Origin: Candidatus Bathyarchaeota archaeon
GTDB lineage: Archaea > Thermoproteota > Bathyarchaeia > TCS64
Direction: 5' to 3'
DNA length: 34,986 bases
Assembly: GCA_018396865.1 (NCBI GenBank)
Contig: JAGTRB010000017.1
Span: 1 to 34,986, forward strand
The translations under genes and the position numbers were made by a program. How positions within the stretch are numbered: the first letter of the stretch is position 1; each line of letters opens with the position of its first letter. Under the pieces are notes generated by a model, which had not been told where the DNA came from, ran no database searches, and was given only the letters and a program-made list of their open reading frames with translations. Shown one piece after another: positions 1-7,136 of this stretch.

Positions 1-493
1 GGGCCGTTACCCCTATCTTCCCAGAGCTTCTTCCACTTGGGAAGGAGGCTGCGACTATCCTCACGCTTAGTATATCTCCCTTAGTGACTGCTCTCCCACT
101 CTCCTTACCCCTAAGAACCCCCTGCTTCTCATCGTAGGAGATGAAGTCGTCCATAAGCTGCGATACATGGAGTAGAGCATCGACCGGCCCTATCCTTAGG
201 AAGACCCCGAAGTCTGCGACCTCCACCACCTCCCCCTCCACCACCTCATGCATCTCAGGGAAAAAGGCTAGGAGGGTGAAGAGAACCTGGTGATGAGTTC
301 CACCATCCCCGGGCATTATCCTACCCACTGGGTTCACCTCGAGGTCTATTACCTTTATCACATATCCTAGATCCTCATCTACAAGCCCCTCATACTTGCG
401 CTTCAGCTCCTCTAGGGCTGCAGCCTCAAGGGGCTTCCCGAACTTCGAAGGCTCTATTCGGATGGTGTCCCTGAGGGTCAGAATGTTGAACAT
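1..493 (-). CDS. rpoE: DNA-directed RNA polymerase subunit E' (Rpb7-like), partial
   Basis: This is the 5' part of archaeal RNA polymerase subunit E', the Rpb7 homologue, which forms the stalk with subunit F and binds emerging RNA. It was found by translating the reverse complement; the gene runs off the left edge, so about 164 residues are visible. The N-terminal part begins MFNILTLRDTIRI and continues through the tip domain (VNPVGRIMPGDGG). An S1 RNA-binding domain follows, with GEVVEVADFGVFLRIGPVD and LLHVSQLMDD. An in-frame ATG at 511 would add six residues (MEAVPD). The TATA-like run at about 532-539 would suit a leaderless start at 511, while the family usually begins at MF, so the start is uncertain. 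The partner spt4/rpoE2 gene usually lies downstream, which here is outside the window. Confidence 0.93.
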   Translation of the reverse strand, partial: MFNILTLRDTIRIEPSKFGKPLEAAALEELKRKYEGLVDEDLGYVIKVIDLEVNPVGRIMPGDGGTHHQVLFTLLAFFPEMHEVVEGEVVEVADFGVFLRIGPVDALLHVSQLMDDFISYDEKQGVLRGKESGRAVTKGDILSVRIVAASFPSGRSSGKIGVTA

Positions 494-539
494 ATCAGGA
501 ACCGCTTCCATTAAACCGCCATAGGGAGGATAAAAACGT

Positions 540-1292
540 TTATTGATTTTGAGGCTTTTTTAGCTCTAGAAAGACCTCGAAGGGATACTGAGTCATCTCC
601 CCTTTCAAGCTCTCCCTCCACTCATCTCCAATCGCCACGATTATATAGATACCTGCAACCTCGGCTTTCTGCTCCTCAACCATATCGATCAAGCACCTCA
701 ACTTCTCGCCCGTCCTGATCACATCATCGATGATCAGTATGCTATCCTTCTTCTTCAGCGAGGCCTTCGGCACGTAAAGAGTTCTCTTTAGAGCCGAGCC
801 CCTAAGGACATAAGTTCCCTCAATATACTCGCTTATCCCAACCTCCTTTCTCTCTTTAGCCACGACCAGGTTGACCTCCAGAAGGTTTGCTACAAGGGTT
901 GCTACAGGAACTCCATCCACGGCGGAGGTTAACACTTTCGTCACCCTGCTCCCCGCGAACTTCTCGAGGGCATAGTTAGAGGCTATCTTCAGCCATGTCA
1001 TCTCAGACACAAGGGGTGTGTTATCAATATATCCATCTTCGTCGAACGTTATCCTTCTCTTCAAAGCCTCCTTTATGTTAGTTATCTCCATCAACTTCTC
1101 ATAAAGTTCTTGAGCCCTCTCGAAACTGGGCAGCACATGCCCTCTCATATACCTGCTGAGAATTGGAGGGCTGAGGCCTAGATGTTTTGAGAGCTCCTGA
1201 TAGGTTTGGCTCTCACTGGCGACTCTAAGAAGGTCAGTTATCATCATCCTATACCTCAGCTCTCTAACCCTCGTCTCTTCCACCCCTCTCAA
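540..1292 (-). CDS. gfcR: HTH-phosphoribosyltransferase transcriptional regulator (GfcR/PyrE-like family)
   Basis: The protein has 250 residues. A helix-turn-helix lies at about residues 25-55 (YQELSKHLGLSPPILSRYMR). A type I phosphoribosyltransferase fold follows, with the PRPP-binding signature ILIIDDVIRTGEKL at about 186-199. This domain order is that of the archaeal PyrE-like regulators that include haloarchaeal GfcR, a transcription factor of sugar catabolism; orotate phosphoribosyltransferase itself lacks the HTH. DNA binding controlled by a phosphoribosyl-type ligand is inferred, not shown. The gene lies 7 bases downstream of tRNA-Lys on the same strand, so readthrough from the tRNA promoter is possible, and it ends about 28 bases before the rpoE start. 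The A+T-rich 3' end of this gene overlaps the likely rpoE promoter. The regulated genes cannot be named from this window. Confidence 0.82.
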   Translation of the reverse strand: MRGVEETRVRELRYRMMITDLLRVASESQTYQELSKHLGLSPPILSRYMRGHVLPSFERAQELYEKLMEITNIKEALKRRITFDEDGYIDNTPLVSEMTWLKIASNYALEKFAGSRVTKVLTSAVDGVPVATLVANLLEVNLVVAKERKEVGISEYIEGTYVLRGSALKRTLYVPKASLKKKDSILIIDDVIRTGEKLRCLIDMVEEQKAEVAGIYIIVAIGDEWRESLKGEMTQYPFEVFLELKKPQNQ

Positions 1293-1299
1293 GATCTAA

Positions 1300-1391
1300 C
1301 GGGCCTGAGGGGATTTGAACCCCTGACCCCCGGGTATCCTCGACTTCACGTCTTAAAAGCCCGGCGCTCTACCTTGCTGAGCTACAGGCCC
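1300..1391 (-). tRNA. trnK-UUU: tRNA-Lys(UUU) with an 18-nt intron
   Basis: The minus strand folds as a full cloverleaf. The acceptor is GGGCCTG/CAGGCCC with discriminator G, the D stem GCTC/GAGC, the anticodon stem CCGGG/CCCGG, and the T arm AGGGG-TTCAAAT-CCCCT. The anticodon loop CTTTTAA (anticodon UUU) is interrupted between positions 37 and 38 by 18 nt (1337-1354 or nearby). The insert forms a bulge-helix-bulge: loop bases CUUU pair with GAGG, and a small GAC/GUC hairpin closes the intron. The spliced length is 74 nt. CCA is not encoded; GTTAG follows. TATA-like sequence lies about 25-35 bases upstream (1410-1427). The gene is just upstream of the HTH-PRT regulator. Confidence 0.93.
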
Positions 1392-1510
1392 AACATAATT
1401 CAATAAACCTTTAAAGATTTAAAAGGTTTCGGACCATGGTTCGAGGACAAATTAACAAAACGATTCCCAGGGTAGTTAAAATGAGAATAGGTCAGATCCC
1501 CCCTGGAAAA

Positions 1511-1524
1511 GCCTTTTAAAAGGC
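1511..1524. promoter_or_regulatory. Perfect 14-bp palindrome with TATA-like core upstream of tRNA-Gly
   Basis: The sequence gccttttaaaaggc is a perfect palindrome with a TTTTAAAA core. Its centre is about 31 bases before the first GCGGCCG (1549) and 48 before the second (1566). A TATA box here would start transcription near 1543, just before the first copy. A second A/T run (gatattttt, about 1532-1540) would instead start near 1563, just before the second copy. Which one is used decides where the tRNA-Gly precursor begins. Confidence 0.45.
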
Positions 1525-1565
1525 TGAACCGAGATATTTTTAGGCCGTGCGGCCGAAGCTCTTCG

Positions 1566-1672
1566 GCGGCCGTAGGCGAAGCCTCGGCGGAGTCCAGCCT
1601 GGTAAGATTTCAGCCCCCCAAGATCCTCGGGGAGAGCTGAAGACCCGGGTTCAAATCCCGGCGGCCGCACCA
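1566..1672 (+). tRNA. trnG-CCC: tRNA-Gly(CCC) with anticodon-loop intron and an extra insert near position 8/9
   Basis: The cloverleaf has acceptor GCGGCCG (1566-1572)/CGGCCGC (1662-1668), discriminator A1669 and encoded CCA (1670-1672). The anticodon stem is TCAGC/GCTGA and the T arm CCGGG-TTCAAAT-CCCGG. The anticodon loop is interrupted after position 37 by 14 nt (1621-1634). The intron has an ideal bulge-helix-bulge core, with loop bases 32-35 CCCC pairing with GGGG. The spliced loop CCCCCAA gives anticodon CCC with an unusual C33. A second insert of about 17 nt (about 1574-1590) separates T8 from A9-GTCC and contains hairpin AGGC-GAA-GCCT; its excision signal is not canonical. An identical GCGGCCG at 1549-1555 is an alternative 5' end. 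Glycine identity also fits the acceptor sequence and discriminator A. Confidence 0.8.
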
Positions 1673-1790
1673 AAAATAGAGAAGCCGAATAAGTTCCTCG
1701 GAAACAGTCCTCTGAGATATAGCTATTTTAGGGTTTGAGATGAAGGAGATTCGTTAAGATTTTAGAGGGCTTCACTACTTTAATTGCATA

Positions 1791-2327
1791 ATGGTTTTGG
1801 CTTTGAGTGGTTTGAGGCTCGAATCGGCGGCTCTGGTTCTACTAGCCGCCTCATTAAATGTCGCTTTTCTATATGGCATCATAATAAGACCAATTATATA
1901 CTATACCATTTACACTCCTCTAAATTATAATGAAATTATAGATTTTTCGGTTGACAATTTAAATGTTGAGTTTAAAATCTCTAATAAAGGTCTTTCTGAT
2001 GCCGCCATATATTTAGTGATAAGGTTCTATAACGCAACTCCAAATGAACATCCCAATAAAGAATATGAAGAGAGAGAGGAAGGAGAGATCATTATACCTA
2101 TGATTTTGAAGCCTATTAAGGAAGAATATGAATCGATACGGATGAAATTCAGTAATAATGGAGACCCTAGTTATATATTTATAATGATTTCTGTTGAGGC
2201 GAATAGAGAAATAGATCAGATATTTAATTTCAATAATAGTTTTATGTTATCTAACCCTCAAAGACCGACAGCCATTCTCCTAAAGCGGCTTTCAGAGGGA
2301 AAATATATGAGAGTTACAAGTAGATAA
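1791..2327 (+). CDS. Membrane-anchored protein of unknown function, AT-rich
   Basis: I do not recognise this 178-residue protein. Residues about 13-37 are hydrophobic (ALVLLAASLNVAFLYGIII), which suggests a signal anchor or one membrane segment. The rest looks like an extracytoplasmic beta-rich domain (DFSVDNLNVEFKISNKGLSD, then alternating hydrophobic strands). It resembles in style the small archaeal surface proteins with CARDB- or Ig-like folds, but I see no specific family motif. Base composition is clearly more A+T-rich than the neighbouring genes, which hints at different selection or acquisition. An ATG follows an A/T-rich upstream region without a clear Shine-Dalgarno. An inverted repeat 18 bases after the stop looks like a terminator. 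Confidence 0.6.
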   Translation: MVLALSGLRLESAALVLLAASLNVAFLYGIIIRPIIYYTIYTPLNYNEIIDFSVDNLNVEFKISNKGLSDAAIYLVIRFYNATPNEHPNKEYEEREEGEIIIPMILKPIKEEYESIRMKFSNNGDPSYIFIMISVEANREIDQIFNFNNSFMLSNPQRPTAILLKRLSEGKYMRVTSR

Positions 2328-2344
2328 TAAATTAAAATATTATA

Positions 2345-2374
2345 AGATTAAACATCTTGGGGATGTTTTAATCT
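2345..2374. terminator. Near-perfect inverted repeat, possible terminator hairpin
   Basis: Left arm agattaaacatc (2345-2356) and right arm gatgttttaatct (2362-2374) pair along 12 base pairs with one extra base, around loop ttggg. It lies 18 bases after the stop of the AT-rich 178-residue gene and about 125 bases before the zinc-ribbon gene, so termination or mRNA-end processing is the simplest role. There is no long U-tract directly after it. Confidence 0.5.
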
Positions 2375-2500
2375 AAATCTGATTAATGAGGCAGATAGAT
2401 AACCCTAAGATGCCAGAGGAGACGAATTGAGACCTTCCCTACCTCTTTTCCCATGAAAACAAGAGATTTTATATCTAAGAGAAGGCCTTAAAGAGATTTG

Positions 2501-2815
2501 ATGAGCTGCCCAAAGTGTGGAAAAGAACTCCCAGAGGATGCAAAGTTCTGTCCCCAATGCGGGGCTAGGATTGAGACGACGAGGGTTGAAGAGTTTCAGA
2601 TATCCGCCGATGACCTAATAAAACGCGTAAAGGAGCTGATCCACGAAGGTAACATCAGAAGGATAGTTGTCCGGAATGAGGCAGGAGAGACCCTGCTTGA
2701 GATCCCAGTCACTGTCGGGCTCCTTGGAGCCCTACTAGCCCCCTACCTCGCCGCCTTAGGGGTAATCGCGGCGATGGTGACTAGATGTAAGATAGCAGTG
2801 GAGAGAAAGGGCTAG
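2501..2815 (+). CDS. Zinc-ribbon DUF4342 membrane-associated protein
   Basis: The protein has about 104 residues. The N-terminus is a one-CxxC-pair zinc ribbon (SCPKCGKELPEDAKFCPQCG, residues about 3-22). The rest matches the DUF4342 pattern in which a short helical part (DLIKRVKELIHEGNIRR) precedes a glycine/alanine-rich hydrophobic segment (VTVGLLGALLAPYLAALG). The hydrophobic stretch, about 68-90, probably dips into or spans the membrane. The molecular function of DUF4342 is unknown; fusion to a zinc ribbon is seen in archaea. The ATG at 2501 is preferred over the TTG one codon earlier. A TATA-like box ttttatatct (2467-2476) lies about 28 bases upstream, which fits a leaderless transcript. 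Confidence 0.75.
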   Translation: MSCPKCGKELPEDAKFCPQCGARIETTRVEEFQISADDLIKRVKELIHEGNIRRIVVRNEAGETLLEIPVTVGLLGALLAPYLAALGVIAAMVTRCKIAVERKG

Positions 2816-2981
2816 TTTAAATCCAACATCCTGGATACCAGGAAACATGGGTTGAGGCCCCTTAACTTTTTCTTCATAAATCTTAGAGGCCTAAAATTTA
2901 AAAGGAGTGTTTGGAATATCGAGAAATAAAACTTCCAATTTCTTCTCCCTTAATATTCTATCCTAATCCTTATTTTTTCGG

Positions 2982-3944
2982 TTATGGTCTTCTTGCTTCT
3001 AGGGGAGGTGTTTTCTCGGATCCTATACTGAAGCCCCCCCGGGCCTCAAGCAGATATCGATAGACGCCTTCTCTTGTTGGGATAAAAGGGAGGAAATATG
3101 TGGCCTTGGTCTCTGCTGCCACCCCAACCATCTTCTCGATGGTAGCTATGGGCTCTACCTCCCCCACCATGTAGACCCGGGCAGTCAAATTCTCCCATAT
3201 GGTGTGAAACCTTGCGGGGTTATATAGCGTGACTGCTATATAACACGGCTCTCCAACCTCGAGGGATTCTACCTCTCTACCCCCCAGATCCATCCATCCT
3301 GAGTATATATAATTCAGATGCGGGATCCTGATCAATGGGTAGCACGTTGTTGAGAAGGGAAGCCATGCATTTAGAAAGGCTATGTGTACGAGGGCCCTTC
3401 CAACGATTTTGACCTCCACCTCCCCTCCATACCTCTCAGATGCCTCAAGTATTAATCCTCTGAAGGTGGCCTCATCCTTGACTGAGAGGAGGATTCTTCT
3501 CTCCAAAAGCCTTATGCTAGAAACCTTCTCTCTACCGAAACGGAAGTAGCCCCCAGCGACCAAGCTCCCCTCAAGATAAAGATTCACCTCGATGTCCGAT
3601 ATCTCGGGCTGATGGACGGTTATGGGGCTTAGGATGACGCTTATGAGCCACCTCCTGACGTACTCCGGCGTCTGGGTCACAGGACCTCCAACAATCGAGG
3701 CGAGTGGGGTCGACAATCCCAATCCAACCTTCAGCTCCGGATCAGAGCCGTTTAGAATGCTCCTTAAATAACGAGCCGCCTCCCCCTCCTCCACCTCAAG
3801 GTATACGGAGAGCCTCGATACCTCTTGGTGCATATTGTAAAGATTTCCCAGCTCCCTCCCGACGAGAACTGCCACGAAGAGGATAATAATATACATAATC
3901 GTTCGTGTATCTCCTTCTCCCTCCCCACTCAGCTGCCCGAGCAT
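2982..3944 (-). CDS. Single-pass membrane-anchored protein of unknown function
   Basis: The protein has 320 residues and I do not recognise it. One membrane segment lies near the N-terminus (IMYIIILFVAVLVG, about 16-29). The long remainder appears to be outside the cytoplasm. The middle part (about 95-175) alternates beta strands and includes HQPEISDIEVNLYLEGSLVA, reminiscent of LEA/WHy-like repeats. The C-terminal part (about 225-310) ends in GVYRYLLEARGGFSIGSEK and looks like an immunoglobulin-type beta sandwich. A polar N-terminal tail (GEGEGDTRT) precedes the anchor, so the start may be a later Met. Base composition matches the neighbours. It stands alone between a convergent gene (2815) and a divergent one (4071). 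A cell-surface or secreted-interaction role is only a guess from topology. Confidence 0.65.
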   Translation of the reverse strand: MLGQLSGEGEGDTRTIMYIIILFVAVLVGRELGNLYNMHQEVSRLSVYLEVEEGEAARYLRSILNGSDPELKVGLGLSTPLASIVGGPVTQTPEYVRRWLISVILSPITVHQPEISDIEVNLYLEGSLVAGGYFRFGREKVSSIRLLERRILLSVKDEATFRGLILEASERYGGEVEVKIVGRALVHIAFLNAWLPFSTTCYPLIRIPHLNYIYSGWMDLGGREVESLEVGEPCYIAVTLYNPARFHTIWENLTARVYMVGEVEPIATIEKMVGVAAETKATYFLPFIPTREGVYRYLLEARGGFSIGSEKTPPLEARRP

Positions 3945-4070
3945 TGGCTCTCTGAGTTATCTATTGAGCGGCTCAATATTACGCTTCTCTTACGCTAGAG
4001 GGGCCCCTACCTTTGACCTTTAGAAAAACCGCAGAAATTCTTTTATCTCCCATGCCCATTAGTTCTCGGA

Positions 4071-4645
4071 ATGGATTTAACTCCTCTAGTAACTTCATTC
4101 GTTCTCTTCACCGTGATGGAGCTTGGTGATAAGACCCAGATAGCGGTGGTTACCATGTCGTTGAGGGATAGGCCTTGGGGTGTCTTCATTGGGGCTATTG
4201 CCGCCTTCGCGCTTATAGATGGGTTCAGTATAGCCCTAGGGGGGCTCTGACATCCATCATCCCGTCATTCTGGATCAATCTTGGGTCAGGCATATTATTT
4301 ATTCTCCTCGGCTTAATCTGCCTGTTCCGGGAAGAGAATGGTGGCATTCAGACTAATCATAAATGCACGGTTGCTTATGCTTTCAGCGTTATACTCCTGA
4401 TGGAGCTTGGCGATAAAACACAGTTAGTATCCATAATACTATCAGCAAGATATTCAAGCCCTCTTATGGTGTATATTGGAGTTATCTCTGCATCAATAAT
4501 CCTCACTGGATGTGCCGTATTTATAGGCAGAAACATGTTTAGGTTAATTCCTAAGCGCTATTTAAGATACATAACATCTCTTTTATTCATGTTATTCGGT
4601 TTAGTGTTTCTAATAAATGTGTTTTTTGGAGTAAATATATTTTAA
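4071..4645 (+). pseudogene. GDT1/TMEM165 (UPF0016) family cation transporter, split by a frameshift
   Basis: Two frames encode one UPF0016 protein. Frame one starts at ATG 4071 (MDLTPLVTSFVLFTVMELGD) and ends at TGA 4248-4250. The second frame continues GALTSIIPSFWINLGSG to TAA 4645. Both copies of the family signature ELGDKTQ are present, one in each half, within hydrophobic helices. UPF0016 proteins are membrane Ca2+/Mn2+ exporters with two three-helix repeats. The break lies at ctaggggggctctga, where one extra G would restore the frame. This could be a sequencing error in the G6 run, a real mutation, or a -1 slip on GGG GGG. A TATA-like box (ttttatc, about 4040-4046) lies 25-30 bases before the ATG, so the gene still looks expressed. 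Confidence 0.8.
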
Positions 4646-4688
4646 ATGTCTTGAGGCTGGGAGATCGTGTTAATGTTTAGTATGCATT

Positions 4689-5762
4689 TCATCTATCTCT
4701 TTTACCCTCTATAAACTCTTCAACCCATCTCCTTGCAACATCGTCTGTGACTTGGACTGGTGGATGCTTGAATGCGTAGGAGGAGATGCTTATTAGGGGG
4801 CCCGATATCCCCCTGTCTAGAGCCAGCTTGACCGCCCTTATGACATCTATGACCACCCCTGCGCTGTTAGGAGAGTCCTCCACGGAAAGCTTTGCTTCAA
4901 GGGTCATGGGCAGCTCCCCGAAGCCTCTCCCATTTATCTTTATATAGCAGATCTTCTTGTCCCCGAGGAAGGGGACATAATCGGATGGACCTATGCGGGT
5001 CGGGAACGAGTATGGGAGCAGGCTCTTAACGGCCTCCGTCTTGCTTATCCTTTTTGAGCTTAGCCTCTCCTCTCTTGTCATGTTCAAGAAGTCCGTGTTC
5101 CCCCCTATATTCAGCTGATAGGTCGAATCCACTCTGATGCCCCTCTCATAGAAGAGCTCGATAAGAACCCTGTGAAGGATGGTGGCCCCGAGCTGACTCT
5201 TTACATCATCTCCCGCCACTGGAAGCCCCGCTTCCTCGAACCTCCTCCCATAATCGGGGTCGGAGGCTATGAACTCCGGTATGCAGTTCACGAAGGCGCA
5301 TCCAGCCTCTATCGATGCCTCAGCATATAGTCTAGTCCCCTCATAGCTCCCGACAGGGAGATAGTTTACGAGCATATCGGCATCGCTATCCCTTAAAATC
5401 TCAGCCACATCGACCGGTTCAAAGCCATCATATGTGTGGAATGCTTCCTTCATGTGAGGGGCAACCCCATCGGATATCGGCCCGGGTAGAACCTTAACAT
5501 TCTGATGTGGGACATCGCAGAACCTCGCGCAGCTGTTTGGATCGGCCCAGATGGCCTCGGAGATATCTCTGCCGATCTTCAACTTGTTTACATCGAAGGC
5601 TGCAACGAACTTTATGTCCTTGATCTGGTATCCCCCAAAGTCCACATGCATGATCCCGGGTATATTCTCCTCAGACCTGTCTTTATAGTACTCAACTCCT
5701 TGGATAAGGGCTGAGGCACAGTTTCCAAGGCCTGCGATGGCGACTCTGATCTCTCCAGCCAA
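4689..5762 (-). CDS. ino1: myo-Inositol-1-phosphate synthase
   Basis: The protein has 357 residues, the length of archaeal/actinobacterial type enzymes. It converts glucose 6-phosphate to 1L-myo-inositol 1-phosphate using NAD+, in the cytoplasm, and supplies archaeal phosphoinositide lipids. Visible features are the NAD-binding N-terminus (VAIAGLGNCASALIQGVEYY, about 7-26), VAAFDVNKLKIGRDI, the central VNYLPVGSYEGT, and the catalytic-region motifs GDDVKSQLGATILHR and LNIGGNTDFLNM. The C-terminal part is PNSAGVVIDVIRAVKLALDRG. It sits 45 bases downstream of the thiolation enzyme on the same strand and may be cotranscribed. No truncation is seen. Confidence 0.93.
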   Translation of the reverse strand: MAGEIRVAIAGLGNCASALIQGVEYYKDRSEENIPGIMHVDFGGYQIKDIKFVAAFDVNKLKIGRDISEAIWADPNSCARFCDVPHQNVKVLPGPISDGVAPHMKEAFHTYDGFEPVDVAEILRDSDADMLVNYLPVGSYEGTRLYAEASIEAGCAFVNCIPEFIASDPDYGRRFEEAGLPVAGDDVKSQLGATILHRVLIELFYERGIRVDSTYQLNIGGNTDFLNMTREERLSSKRISKTEAVKSLLPYSFPTRIGPSDYVPFLGDKKICYIKINGRGFGELPMTLEAKLSVEDSPNSAGVVIDVIRAVKLALDRGISGPLISISSYAFKHPPVQVTDDVARRWVEEFIEGKRDR

Positions 5763-5807
5763 GGGTTCACTCCTCCATAGATTTTAAATGCTAATTGTGG
5801 AGGTTCC

Positions 5808-6767
5808 TCATTTATCTATTGCCCCTATCTCCGTTAGGAGCCGGCATACCCTGCATATGCCTCCGGAGGTTGGCTCGCCGCAGACGCTGCATACGCCTAA
5901 GAGTTCGGCGTCTATGCCCAGACGAGAAGCCAACTCTAAAGATGTCCTGTAGATTATATAGAGGGTTCCGGGGCGCCTAGCCTCCATTTGGTTCAGGAAG
6001 CTGCGTACATCGCTCCTCATTGCCTCCTCCGAGTACGGGCAGCGATGAATTTGGAACTCTATACCCTTAAGATATGCTAGGAGGGCGGACTCCCTCTCGG
6101 GGACCTCGCAGTAAGGTTTTACCCTCCTGACGAACCCCGGTAGTTTTCTCCCGGATGGATGGTTGGATGCAAGGAGCTTAAGGTCGCCTCTCATTATATT
6201 GAGGAGGGCTGTCTGAGCCATATCATCGAGGGTGTGGGCGGTCGCCAGCCTGTCAGCCTCAACAATCTTGGCCGCCATGTTGAGGGCCCTCCTCCTTAGG
6301 ACCCCGCAGTAGGAGCAGGGCTTGAGTTCTCTCCCAGCTGTCTTATCAACTATCTCGTCGAGGGTGAGGCCGAAAAGCTCCCTGAATGATAATACCAGAT
6401 GCTCTATACCTAAAGTTCTGCAGGCCCTCCTGGCATACTCTAAAGCCTCATCCCTGTATCCACATATTCCCTCATCGATGGAGACTGCTATAAGTTCAGC
6501 CCTTGGATAATGCCTCTCGATATCCACGAGGATGTGCAGCAGGTTTAGGCTATCTTTCCCCCCAGAGACCGCGACGGCTATCCTGTTGTTATGCTCGAAC
6601 ATCTCGAAGCGGGATATGGTCCTCTGCACCTTCTCCTTAACGGATTCGGTTAGGCAGGAACTGCAAAGCCTCTCTCCAGAATATGGCCTATAATAGATGG
6701 AGGGCCTTCTCCCGCATATGGTGCAGGTGGGAGGAGCCCTTCCTGGTTCAGGGGAGAGAGGCTTCAA
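5808..6767 (-). CDS. ttuA: tRNA 2-thiolation enzyme, TtuA/Ncs6 family
   Basis: The protein has 319 residues. It activates a tRNA uridine with ATP and replaces oxygen with sulfur delivered by a ubiquitin-like carrier. An N-terminal zinc finger has C15, C18, C35 and C38. The PP-loop SGGKDS is at 68-73. Three cysteines for the catalytic [4Fe-4S] cluster are likely C151, C154 (KPCSYCG) and C243 (HRCPYS). HTLDDMAQT is at about 178-186. A C-terminal zinc finger has C293, C296, C305 and C308. The target could be U54 (TtuA type) or wobble U34 (Ncs6/CTU1 type); the sequence alone does not decide. A MoaD/ThiS-like gene ending in GG lies 25 bases upstream on the same strand, which strongly supports a shared thiolation pathway. 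Confidence 0.9.
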   Translation of the reverse strand: MKPLSPEPGRAPPTCTICGRRPSIYYRPYSGERLCSSCLTESVKEKVQRTISRFEMFEHNNRIAVAVSGGKDSLNLLHILVDIERHYPRAELIAVSIDEGICGYRDEALEYARRACRTLGIEHLVLSFRELFGLTLDEIVDKTAGRELKPCSYCGVLRRRALNMAAKIVEADRLATAHTLDDMAQTALLNIMRGDLKLLASNHPSGRKLPGFVRRVKPYCEVPERESALLAYLKGIEFQIHRCPYSEEAMRSDVRSFLNQMEARRPGTLYIIYRTSLELASRLGIDAELLGVCSVCGEPTSGGICRVCRLLTEIGAIDK

Positions 6768-6792
6768 TGATATCCAGATCCCCCTATGGAAC

Positions 6793-7068
6793 CTATCCGC
6801 CGTGGGTCACCGGTATGATGACCAGCGTGTCTCCGTCCTCAACCTGGGTCTTAAGCCCCTCGAGGTTGCTTATCTCTACACCGTTGATAAGGATCAGGGC
6901 CTCAGAATGCAGGCTCTTTGGGTCGATTAGGGCCTTCCCACCCCGCAATTCAGAGAGGCTATGGATCACGTGAGCAACTTCAATGGGTGGCTTTATGGTC
7001 AGCTCGATATTCCCTCCTCCCACCACCTTGCCGAGGGTCCCCAATATTATAACCTTGACCCGACCCAA
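6793..7068 (-). CDS. Ubiquitin-like sulfur carrier, MoaD/ThiS family
   Basis: The protein has 91 residues with a beta-grasp pattern and ends VTHGG, the di-glycine tail that is adenylated and then thiocarboxylated in sulfur carriers. It lies 25 bases upstream of the TtuA/Ncs6-type enzyme on the same strand, so it is probably the sulfur donor for that tRNA thiolation (TtuB-like). Some archaeal carriers of this type are also attached to proteins (SAMPs). The start is TTG at 7068; no ATG is available before the conserved KVIILG strand. The core NGVEISNLEGLKTQVEDGD precedes the last strand. The E1-like activating enzyme is not in this window. Confidence 0.85.
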   Translation of the reverse strand: MGRVKVIILGTLGKVVGGGNIELTIKPPIEVAHVIHSLSELRGGKALIDPKSLHSEALILINGVEISNLEGLKTQVEDGDTLVIIPVTHGG

Positions 7069-7136
7069 AAAGCGCCCTCAGGGGTTTAGGCCCAGCTCGT
7101 AATGTATAAATCTACGCCTTCGAACAATATAGAGGG

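Noticed and set aside
1549-1555. First GCGGCCG as the start of the mature tRNA-Gly
   Set aside because: Using this copy would require removal of about 36 nt and would leave no U at position 8 unless the second copy were also used. It was kept as an alternative, not the main call.
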